Of a DNA stretch of 64,000 bases, positions 51,994-60,800 are shown piece by piece. The DNA lies in contig JACJWY010000002.1 of the NCBI GenBank assembly GCA_020636955.1, positions 124,001 through 188,000 of the forward strand, written 5' to 3'. The position numbers were made by a program, and so were the translations under genes. The stretch comes from Thermoleophilales bacterium. GTDB lineage: Bacteria; Actinomycetota; Thermoleophilia; Solirubrobacterales; 70-9. Under the pieces are notes generated by a model. It ran no database searches. It saw only the letters and a list, made by a program, of their open reading frames with translations, and had not been told where the DNA came from. The stretch's first letter is position 1, and each line of letters starts with the position of its first letter.

Positions 51994-52551
51994 ATGGCAA
52001 CCGGCACCCGGGAGGCGATGCTCAGCTCGGCGATCCGGCTCTTTCGTGAGCGCGGAGTCGGCGACACCTCATTCGCGGATGTGCTCGCGGCGAGCGGAGC
52101 CCCCCGGGGGTCGGTCTACCACCACTTCCCCGGCGGCAAAAAGCAGCTGGTATCGGAAGCGATCAGGTCGGCCGGCGGATACGTCGCCGCCAATTTCGAA
52201 AGAAGCACAGACGGCCCGGCCGAAATGGTCGACCGCTTCGCCCGCTTCTACATAAGGGAGCTCGAGCGCACCGATTACCGCGAGGGTTGCCCCCTGATGG
52301 CCGCCGCGGTTGCGGGCGCCAAGGAGGAAGCAGCGGGCCCGGCGGCCAACGCCTTCAGCCAGATCCACGGGGCCCTCACCGACTCCCTCACGAAGTCCGG
52401 GGTGAAAGAGCCCCGTGCCAGCTCACTCGCCACCCTGGCGATCTCGGCAATCGAGGGAGCAATAGTCCTCAGCCGGACCGAAAAGTCAATCGAACCCCTC
52501 AACCAGACCCGCGAGGAACTGGCCCAGATCTACGCCTCTGTGCTCGCGTAG
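51994..52551 (+). CDS. TetR family regulator
   Basis: 185 residues. The N-terminal HTH is FADVLAASGAPRGSVYHHFPGGKKQLV, typical TetR. The C-terminal ligand-binding domain is of the TetR_C_33/LmrA-YxaF-like type (MVDRFARFYIRELERTDYREGCPLMAAAVAG). ATG at 51994 follows AGGAG. The palindrome at 51451-51466 over the upstream promoter is its likely operator, so the pair is probably autorepressed and induced by a small ligand. Confidence 0.9.
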   Translation: MATGTREAMLSSAIRLFRERGVGDTSFADVLAASGAPRGSVYHHFPGGKKQLVSEAIRSAGGYVAANFERSTDGPAEMVDRFARFYIRELERTDYREGCPLMAAAVAGAKEEAAGPAANAFSQIHGALTDSLTKSGVKEPRASSLATLAISAIEGAIVLSRTEKSIEPLNQTREELAQIYASVLA

Positions 52552-52634
52552 CCGAGCCGCAACTCCTTGCGGTCCCAGTGTTATGACCGACAACGGTCAC
52601 GCATGTGGCCGATGTCCGTCCGAAGGAGAAGCGC

Positions 52635-53963
52635 ATGACGCAGCTAACTCGTCCACGAAAAGGTCCCCTGAGGGCCAGAAATCCCATGGGGCCGTCTCTT
52701 GCTTTCCTCGGCCTGGTCTTGACGGTTACCGGTTGTCTGACGGGGACCGCTGCGGGATCGGGGTTTGTCTACGACCCGGGTTTTGGAACGGGAGAGCGCG
52801 GAGTCGGCAGGATCTTCGAGAAGGGCTTCATCCGGGAAATGATTCCTCGCCGGGATGGAGGCATCACTTTCGTGGGCAAGTCTCGCTCGGATAACCCCGA
52901 GACCCTGAAGAACACCTTTTTCGCCGGAGTCCTCAAGGCCAATGGCACACCGCTTTATTCCTTCGGGAAGCTGGGCCGGGCCGAGAATCCCCTTCCGTCT
53001 GTATGGGGCAATGCAGCCGGGATCGCCCGCGCTCCGGGCGGCAAGTTCTACGTGGTCGGAAATTTTCGCGAGGAGAGTAGTTCCTGGAAATCGCTGGTCT
53101 ACCGCATCCACAGAGACGGGTGGGTAGACGACGCGTTTCACACATACACCAGCAACGCCTCATCTGCCAGCCGCCAGACCCTGTCGGATGTTGCAACGGA
53201 TGACAAAGGTCGCGCGATCGTGATTGGGACCTATCGGCCGAACCACCGCACATCAAGGATTCTGTTGATGCGGTTCGAGTCCGGCGGCAAACTGGACCCC
53301 GACTTCGGACGAGGCGGAAGGGTAGTCATTGGCTCCAGGAACAAGCGGAACAATCGCGGCGTTGCGGTCATCCCGCTGAGCAGCGGCCGGATTCTGTTCG
53401 GTGGAGTTCTTGGTGGATACCCGTTCGTGGCTCGAATCGACGAGGGCGGAGAGCTGGATCGCAGATTCGGCCGGCGTGGGTTCACGACATTCGCCCGGGG
53501 ACCGGAAAATAAATGTGGACCCCGGGCACTTTGCAACCTGACCGACCTGGTCCGGACTCCGGACGGAAACATACGGGCGCTTGCGAACTTCGACTACTAC
53601 ATGGATAGCTGGATTCCGAGCGTCATCGGGTTGCGTCCAGGCGGCCGGATTGATTCCCGCTTCGGTGAAGGAGGCTGGCTAGGACTTGGAGATTGGGGGG
53701 CCGGTTCTTTCGGCGCTCGTGATCTCGCGGCGATGGACGATTCTTCGGTGATCGTGGTCAGCAATCACCTGGCCGGCAACGCCGCATGGAGCCAGGTCAT
53801 GAGAATCAACCCGCGCGGCAGATTTGATCGCTCTTTCGGGAATCGCGGCGCGCTGCGCATCAATGGAACCAGGGCCTACGGAGCAACCGCCATGGCCAAC
53901 GGCGGTTTCGCGATCGCCTTCGCGAGGGGCCAGAAAGCGCTGATCCAGAAGTTCAATCCGTAG
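52635..53963 (+). CDS. Delta-60 repeat beta-propeller, probable lipoprotein
   Basis: 442 residues. A signal peptide ends in LTVTGC, a likely lipobox. The rest contains five or more delta-60/DUF5122-type repeats, each with a D-x-x-FG-x-x-G core (DPGFGTGERGVG, LDPDFGRGGRVVI, LDRRFGRRGFTTF, IDSRFGEGGWLGL, FDRSFGNRGALRI), expected to form a surface beta-propeller. Function unknown. ATG at 52635 follows AAGGAG at six bases. It converges on the alkyl-DHAP synthase-like gene with a 13-base gap. Confidence 0.8.
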   Translation: MTQLTRPRKGPLRARNPMGPSLAFLGLVLTVTGCLTGTAAGSGFVYDPGFGTGERGVGRIFEKGFIREMIPRRDGGITFVGKSRSDNPETLKNTFFAGVLKANGTPLYSFGKLGRAENPLPSVWGNAAGIARAPGGKFYVVGNFREESSSWKSLVYRIHRDGWVDDAFHTYTSNASSASRQTLSDVATDDKGRAIVIGTYRPNHRTSRILLMRFESGGKLDPDFGRGGRVVIGSRNKRNNRGVAVIPLSSGRILFGGVLGGYPFVARIDEGGELDRRFGRRGFTTFARGPENKCGPRALCNLTDLVRTPDGNIRALANFDYYMDSWIPSVIGLRPGGRIDSRFGEGGWLGLGDWGAGSFGARDLAAMDDSSVIVVSNHLAGNAAWSQVMRINPRGRFDRSFGNRGALRINGTRAYGATAMANGGFAIAFARGQKALIQKFNP

Positions 53964-53976
53964 CCCCGGATCGGCT

Positions 53977-55644
53977 TCAGTCGATCAGGACGCCTGGGTT
54001 GAGCATGTGATCCGGGTCTACTGCTGACTTGGCGGCGGTCAGGGCGGCGGCGAACTGGTCTGGTCTTTGCTGGTCGTACCAGGGGCGGTGGTCTCTGCCT
54101 ACCGCGTGATGGTGGGTGATCGTTCCGCCGCCCGCGATGATCGCCTGGGAGGCGGCTTGCTTGACCTCATCCCATTGGGTGACTTCGCTGCCGCGCTTTG
54201 CCGGGGCGAGGATCGTGAAGTAGGGGGCAGCTCCGTCCGGATAGACGTGGGTGAGCCGGCAGCTGACCCGCGGGGCGCCCTCCCCCTCCGGCGGGGCGCC
54301 CGTGACCTCGGCCACCGCGCGTCGGGTCGCCTCGATCACATTGCGATGGAAATCCTCGAAGCGATCCCAGGTGATCGCGGTCTCGAAAGTCTCGGCGATG
54401 ATCCCGCAGGCGACGAAGGTGTCGCGCATGTAGGGGGCCATGAGGAAAGCCGAACGCCAGCGGTCGGCGCCCGCCTCGTCACCGCTTGCCTCAGCAGCCG
54501 CACCGCCTGGGCCGTCATCCGCATCCCGTTCGGCGGGAGTCGAAGAGCTGCGCGAGGCGACCCGGCCGCCTTCTCCCTCGGCGATCGCCACCGCCTGGTC
54601 CATCCGCTCCTCGACCGCTTGGCCGTGAGATTCGAAGCCGATGATCAGGAGGGTCGCCGAACCGTCGCCGGCCATCGTCGTCGCGGCTTCGGAGGAATCG
54701 ATCAGGCGCAGGTTGGAGGGCATCAGCCGCGATTGGGCGATAAGCCTGACCGCCCCGCGAGCCGCTTCCGAAAAGGCAGCATCCCCGGGCGGGAACTCGA
54801 CCGTCGCGGTCGCCTTGAAGTCCGGCCGCGGCCGCACCTTCATCCAGGCCTCTGTCACCACGCCGAGGATTCCTTCGGAGCCGAGCAGCATCCGGTCCGG
54901 GGAAGGACCGGCGCCGGAACCGGGCAAGCGGCGTGATTCCCACTCACCGACCGGAGTGATCGCCCGGATCGATTCGGTCAGATCATCGACGTGAGTCTCG
55001 CCGGTGGCGAAGTGACCACCGGCGCGGGTCACGATCCAGCCGCCCAGCGTCGCGTACTCGAAGGACTGGGGGAAGTGCCGAAGGGTCAGGCCTTGCGCCT
55101 TGAGCTGTTCCTCCAGCTCCGGGCCGCGGGCGCCGGCCTGGATCCGGGCGGCCAGCGAGGTCTCATCGACCTCGAGCAGACTGTTCATCCGGGTCATGTC
55201 GAGCGAGACAACCGGCCGGTCCGGGTCGGCCAGCCGTGGTTCTACGCCGCCGCAGACCGAGGTACCGCCACCGAACGGGATCACGGCGGCACCCCAGTCG
55301 GCCGCCCGCGAGAGCACCTCCTCCACCCCGGCTTCGTCTTCGGGGAAGGCGACGAGGTCGGGCGGATTGTCGAACTGCCCATAGAAGCCGCGAACTATGT
55401 CGCGGTAGGCCTTGCCCAGGGCGTGGACCGTCCGCTGGTGCTTTTCTTCGGTGAAGATGCCGCCCGGCGAGTCGAGCCGGGACTCCCTCAGCTCGACCTG
55501 GTCGAGTTCGACCGGCCGCTCCGGGGCCTGGCCGAAGCCGAGCATCGGGATGATCCCCTCGGAAGCGGCGACGATCTCTTCGTGGGAGGACTGCTGGTCC
55601 TCGTAACCCCAGCCCCAGTGCTTGAGCCGGCGATTCCCAGCCAT
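53977..55644 (-). CDS. Alkyldihydroxyacetonephosphate synthase-like FAD enzyme
   Basis: 555 residues with the FAD-binding PCMH fold and the N-terminal HWGWGYEDQ motif typical of ADPS-type proteins. FAD-binding sequences IPFGGGTSVCGGV and LRHFPQSFEYATLGGWIVTRAGGHFATG are clear, and the C-terminus (THHHAVGRDHRPWY) contains the His-rich active site of ADPS. ADPS exchanges the acyl chain of acyl-DHAP for a fatty alcohol to make an ether bond. An acidic Ala/Gly-rich insertion lies at about 365-395. It follows the fatty acyl reductase-like gene by 12 bases in the same direction. Confidence 0.85.
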   Translation of the reverse strand: MAGNRRLKHWGWGYEDQQSSHEEIVAASEGIIPMLGFGQAPERPVELDQVELRESRLDSPGGIFTEEKHQRTVHALGKAYRDIVRGFYGQFDNPPDLVAFPEDEAGVEEVLSRAADWGAAVIPFGGGTSVCGGVEPRLADPDRPVVSLDMTRMNSLLEVDETSLAARIQAGARGPELEEQLKAQGLTLRHFPQSFEYATLGGWIVTRAGGHFATGETHVDDLTESIRAITPVGEWESRRLPGSGAGPSPDRMLLGSEGILGVVTEAWMKVRPRPDFKATATVEFPPGDAAFSEAARGAVRLIAQSRLMPSNLRLIDSSEAATTMAGDGSATLLIIGFESHGQAVEERMDQAVAIAEGEGGRVASRSSSTPAERDADDGPGGAAAEASGDEAGADRWRSAFLMAPYMRDTFVACGIIAETFETAITWDRFEDFHRNVIEATRRAVAEVTGAPPEGEGAPRVSCRLTHVYPDGAAPYFTILAPAKRGSEVTQWDEVKQAASQAIIAGGGTITHHHAVGRDHRPWYDQQRPDQFAAALTAAKSAVDPDHMLNPGVLID

Positions 55645-55656
55645 CGGACTGCCTCC

Positions 55657-57648
55657 CTACCAGTGCACGCCGCGCAGCAGATGGGCGAAGGCGACCGCTT
55701 CGGTCGAGGGAGCCTTCTCGGTCTCGCCGTCCTTGTCGCCCTTGGCCGCCTTCGAATCCGGGAAGAGCTTGTAGCCGGTGTTGAGAATCGCGTCCGAGGC
55801 CTTCGGCGAGAGGCTGTACATCAGCTCGCCGAAATTGCCGAGGCGGGTCGCGACCTTCTTCGGCTTGCGGATCATCGCGTCGGTGATCATCTCCGCCGCC
55901 TCGTCCGGGCTGATCGCCGGGAAGGCGTCATACATCTTGGTCGGGGCGATCATCGGGGTCCGCACCAGCGGCATGTGGATCGTCGTGATGTGGCACTTGT
56001 CATCGATGATCTCCGACCCGATGCAGCGGCTGAACGCATCGAGGGCCGCCTTCGATGCGACATAGGCCGAGAATCGGGGCGCGTTGGTCTGCACGCCGAT
56101 CGAACTCACGTTGATGATGTGGCCGGACTTGCGCTCGCGCATCCGCGGCAGCAGCTTGAGGATCAGCTTCAGCGAGCCGAAGTAGTTCAGCTGCATGGTC
56201 CGCTCGTAATCGTGGAAGCGGTCGTATGAGAGCGCGACCGAACGGCGAATCGAGCGGCCGGCGTTGTTGACCAGCACGTCGACATGACCATGCTCGGCCA
56301 GGACCTCGTCGGCCATCCGTTCGATGTCGTCGGTGTCGGAAAGGTCGGCCGTGTGAATGAAGGCCTCGCCACCCTCTTCGGCGATCAGGGTCTGGATTTC
56401 TTCAAGCTTGTCGCGGCTGCGGGCGACCAGCAACACCTTCGCCCCCGCCCCGGCCGCCTTGATCGCCGCGGCCTCGCCGATTCCGGAGGAGGCGCCGGTG
56501 ATCATCACGACCTTGCCACCGATCGCGCCGCCGAGCGAGCGGTCCTTGAAAAGGTCTGGATCGAGGTTCCGCTCCCAGTAATCCCAGAGCCGGTCCGCGT
56601 AGGAGGCGAGCGGCGGCACCGCGATGTCGGTGCCTTCGAGAGCTTCGAGCGTGTTGGTGCAGTCGAACTTGGTCGGGTAGTTGATGTAGACCAGCACCTC
56701 GCGGGGGATGCCGAGGTCATCGAGCACCGAGTCGGTGATCCGCTTGACCGGCGGCAGCATCATCAGCCCGCCGCGAACTGCCGGGGGAATGACTTCCAGC
56801 ATCTGCGGGTCGAGCCGCATCGACATCTGCGGCGCATGAGCCGAGCGGGCGAAGAGATTGATGATCTGGCCGGCCCGGAGCGGATTCGGGTCGGTCAGGT
56901 GGAAGACCATCCCGTCCTTGCCATCCTCGTGGCTGATGTGGTCGATCGCGTCGGCCACGAAATCGACCGGAACCACGTTGATCTGCTTGCCCTCGATCCC
57001 GATCGTCGGGGCCCAGGGCGGCAGCACATCCCGCAGCTTCTGGATCAGCTTGAAGAAGTAGTAGGGACCATCGATCTTGTCCATCTGGCCGGTCTCGGAA
57101 TTACCGACCACGATGCCCGGCCGGTAAACCCGCCACGGCACGGTCAGTCGTTCGCGAACGATCCGCTCCGACTCATGCTTGGTCCGGAAGTAGGGATGCT
57201 TGTCGAGGTTCTCCGCCTCTTCGAAGAAGTCTTCGCGCCAGGTTCCCTTGAAGAGACCAGCGGCGGCGATCGACGAAGCGTGGTTAAAACAGCCGACCTC
57301 GAGCTGATTGGCGAGGTCAACCGCATTGATCGTGCCTTCGATATTGCCGATCCGGATCGCCTCTTCGTCGGCTTCCATGTCGTAGATCGCGGCCAGGTGG
57401 TAGAAGGCGTCGATCTTCCCCTTTAGCCCGGCGATCTGGTCGGCATCGAGTCCGAGGTTGGGCTGACCGAGGTCACCGATTACCGGCACGACGCGTTCGC
57501 CGGCCTCGCCCCAGCCGGACCGCATCTCCTCGAGACGGCCGCGGGATCCTTCTCGCACCAGGACATGCACCGTTCCATCCCGCTTCAGCAGCCTTTCGAT
57601 CAGGTAACGGCCGATGAAACCGGTGCCTCCGGTGATGAAGTAATCCAC
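55657..57648 (-). CDS. Two-domain SDR protein, fatty acyl reductase-like
   Basis: 663 residues. An N-terminal extended SDR domain (1-370; ITGGTGFIGRYLIERLLKR, YFRTKHESERIVR with the Tyr-x-x-x-Lys active site) is joined to a C-terminal classical SDR domain (about 385-640; VMITGASSGIGEAAAIKAA, NNAGRS, YVASKAALDAF). This tandem arrangement and length match bacterial fatty acyl-CoA reductases that produce fatty alcohols, although other two-domain SDRs exist. GTG at 57648 is preceded by GGAGGAG. It is first in an operon with the ADPS-like gene, which would consume a fatty alcohol. Confidence 0.8.
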   Translation of the reverse strand: MDYFITGGTGFIGRYLIERLLKRDGTVHVLVREGSRGRLEEMRSGWGEAGERVVPVIGDLGQPNLGLDADQIAGLKGKIDAFYHLAAIYDMEADEEAIRIGNIEGTINAVDLANQLEVGCFNHASSIAAAGLFKGTWREDFFEEAENLDKHPYFRTKHESERIVRERLTVPWRVYRPGIVVGNSETGQMDKIDGPYYFFKLIQKLRDVLPPWAPTIGIEGKQINVVPVDFVADAIDHISHEDGKDGMVFHLTDPNPLRAGQIINLFARSAHAPQMSMRLDPQMLEVIPPAVRGGLMMLPPVKRITDSVLDDLGIPREVLVYINYPTKFDCTNTLEALEGTDIAVPPLASYADRLWDYWERNLDPDLFKDRSLGGAIGGKVVMITGASSGIGEAAAIKAAGAGAKVLLVARSRDKLEEIQTLIAEEGGEAFIHTADLSDTDDIERMADEVLAEHGHVDVLVNNAGRSIRRSVALSYDRFHDYERTMQLNYFGSLKLILKLLPRMRERKSGHIINVSSIGVQTNAPRFSAYVASKAALDAFSRCIGSEIIDDKCHITTIHMPLVRTPMIAPTKMYDAFPAISPDEAAEMITDAMIRKPKKVATRLGNFGELMYSLSPKASDAILNTGYKLFPDSKAAKGDKDGETEKAPSTEAVAFAHLLRGVHW

Positions 57649-57742
57649 AGCTCCTCCTCCGAGCAATCGACGCGAATAGCGGACTAGCCGAGACCCTACA
57701 GCCACCGTCAAAACGAGGACAGGCGGAGGCGCGGTGGAACTC

Positions 57743-57795
57743 TTGACCCAGCCGCTCCGGACGTATAGAACCCGCCCTGTCCGAATACATACACT
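57743..57795 (+). promoter_or_regulatory. Promoter region of the oxoglutarate dehydrogenase fusion
   Basis: TACACT (57790-57795) ends eight bases before the ATG at 57804 and would give a leaderless transcript. Upstream, TTGACC (57743-57748) and TATAGA (57764-57769) at a 15-base spacing are a second, weaker candidate. Confidence 0.35.
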
Positions 57796-57803
57796 TGGAA
57801 CAA

Positions 57804-60800
57804 ATGCCAGAAGCAACCGCAGTTGAAGTGACGATGCCCGAGATGGGCGAATCGGTGACCGAGGGGACAGTGCTCGAGTGGCATGTCGCGGTCGGCGACA
57901 CCATCGAAGAGGGCGACACTCTGGTCGAGGTTTCGACCGACAAGGTCGACGCCGAGGTTCCCGCCCCGGTAACCGGCACCGTGACCGAATTGCGTGCAGA
58001 AGTGGATGACGAGATCGCGGTGGGCGCGGTCCTCGCCGTGATTGACCCAGACGCGTCCGGCTCCGGCCCTTCGACCACCACCGCTACCGGCGAAGGCGAC
58101 GCCGACCTGGGCGACAGCATCACTCTGAAAGCCTCCGACACATCGAACGGCAGCGGCCCGGCTCCGGCCAACGCAGACCCGATCGAGGTGACCATGCCCG
58201 AAATGGGCGAATCGGTGACCGAGGGGACAGTGCTCGAATGGCATGTGGGTGTCGGTGAGACGGTCGAAGAAGGCCAGACCCTGGTCGAAGTATCAACCGA
58301 CAAGGTAGACGCCGAGGTTCCGGCGCCAACGGCCGGTGAGATCACCGAACTGCTGGTCGAGCCCGACCAGGAAATTCCGATCGGCGCCGCGCTCTGCAAG
58401 ATGATCCCGGGCGCGGGATCTGGCGGTGCCGGCAACGGCGCTGCCGCCGAAAATGACGGGTCCGCTGCTGCCGCCCCCGCCGCAACCGACGTCGGCGAGG
58501 GTCGCGCAACCCCGGTCGCGAAACGGATCGCCGCCGCCAGAGGGCTCACCCTGGAGCAGATCGCCGGCACCGGGCCGGGCGGCAAGGTAACCAAGGCCGA
58601 CGTGCTCGCTGCCGGCGAAGGCAACGGCGCCGCCGCGAACCGCGAAGAGAAGGCGCTTCGCGGACCGGCCGGCATGCTGGCCAAGGCGATGGACGAGAGC
58701 CGCTCGATCCCGACCGCCACTTCCTTCCGGACGGTCGCGGTCGACACCCTCGACGCCAAGCGCAAAGGCCTCAACGGTGCCCTGGCCGAACGCGGCATGA
58801 AGGTCTCATTCACCCACCTCGTCGCCTGGGCAATCGTCAAGGCGGCCCGCAAGTGGCCGGTGATGGCCCGCCACTTCGAGGAAAAGGACGGCAAGCTCTT
58901 CTCGGTCTCCGACGGCCAGGTCAATCTGGGCATCGCCGTGGACGTCGAGAAGAAGGACGGTTCCCGCAGCCTCATGGTCCCGGCGATCAAGGGTGCCGAC
59001 CAGCTCGACTTCCCGGCCTTCCACGCCTACTACGAGGACCTGATCACCAAGACGCGCGAGAACCGGCTGACCCCGGATGACTTCGCCGGAACCAACATCA
59101 CCCTGACCAACCCGGGCGGTATCGGCACCGTCGCCTCGGTGCCGCGACTGATGAGCGGCCAGGGGACTATCGTCGCCGCAGGGTCGATCGCCTACCCGCC
59201 CGAGTGGTCCCATGCCGACCAGGACAAGCTCAACCAGCTCGGCGTATCCAAAGTGATGACCCTGACTTCGACCTACGACCACCGGATCATCCAGGGCGCC
59301 GAGTCGGGCAACTTCCTCAAGACCCTCGACGACCTGCTGGCCGGAGGTGACGACTTCTACGAGTCAGTCGCCGACGACCTCGGCGTGGACGGCAAGGTCC
59401 TCGCCGCCGCCCAGCCCAAGGCGAGCCTGGCCCCGCCGCTGTCGGCGGCTGCCACTCCTGCTTCCAGCGCGATCGCCGAAGCGCCCACCCCGGAACTCCT
59501 GCAGGCGGTCCAGGCGGCCACCTCGCTGCTGAAGGCATATCGCACCCACGGGCACCTCGCCGCCCATCTGGATCCGCTTGGCGCCGAACCCAAAGGCGAC
59601 CCGGCGCTCGACCCCGAGACCGTCCACCTGACCCCGGAGCTGATGGCCCAGGTTCCCGCCTCGATCCTGCGAATCGGCGTGCCCGGGGAAACCCTGCTGG
59701 AAGCGCTGCCGCGGATGAAAGCGGCGTACACCGGGTCGATCGGCTACCAGTTCGAACACATTTCCTCCCACAGCCAGCGCGTCTGGCTGCGGGAAATGGT
59801 CGAAACCGGAGCTCACCGAAAGGCCTTCGAGGTGGATGAGCAGAAGCGGCTGCTGGGGCGACTGATCGACGTCTTCGAGTTCGAGCGCTTTCTTGAAAAG
59901 GCGTACCTCGGCCAGAAGATGTTCTCGATCGAAGGCCTCGACTCGGTCGTGACCATGCTTGATGAACTGACCACGATCGCAAGTCGCAGCGGAGCGAAGG
60001 AAGTCGTGCTGGGGATGGCTCACCGTGGCCGGCTCTCGGTCCTTGCCCACACAGTCCGCCGCCCGGCCGAGGCGATCTTCGCCGAATTCGAGGGCGGCAA
60101 GCGGATCGAAGACGTGAAAGCGGTTGCCGCGATCCCCCACGGGGGAACCGGCGACGTCAAGTACCACTACGGGCATGAGGGCGTCGCCGAGCACCATGAC
60201 GGCACCAGCATCAAGGTCCACCTCTACCCCAATCCCAGCCACCTCGAATTCGTGAACCCCGTAGTCACCGGCGCGACCCGCTACTCGCAGGGCAACATCG
60301 AGGAAAGCAGCCTTTCCCTCGATCCCTCCAGCGCGGTCCCGGTCGTGTTGCACGGTGACGCCGCCTTCCCCGGACAGGGAGTCGTCGCCGAAACCTTCAA
60401 CCTCCAGTCGCTGGAGGGCTACTCGGTCGGTGGCACCATCCACATCATCGAGAACAACCAGATCGGATTCACCACCGATCCCAACGAAGGCCGTTCGACC
60501 CCATACGCGGCCGACATGGCGAAAGGGTTCAACGTCCCGATCATCCACGTCAACGCCGACGATGTCGAAGCCTGCTCGCAGGCAATGCGCCTGGCGATGG
60601 CCTACCGGGAACGCTGGAACCGCGACATTGTGATCGACGTGATCGGCTACCGCCGCTTCGGTCACAACGAGACCGACGAGCCGGCCTACACCCAGCCCCT
60701 GATGGCCGCCGAGATCAAGAAACACAAGCCCGTTTCGGAGATCTACACGGAACAACTGATCGAGCAGAAGGTCGTGACCGCGGACGAAGTTTCAGAAGCC

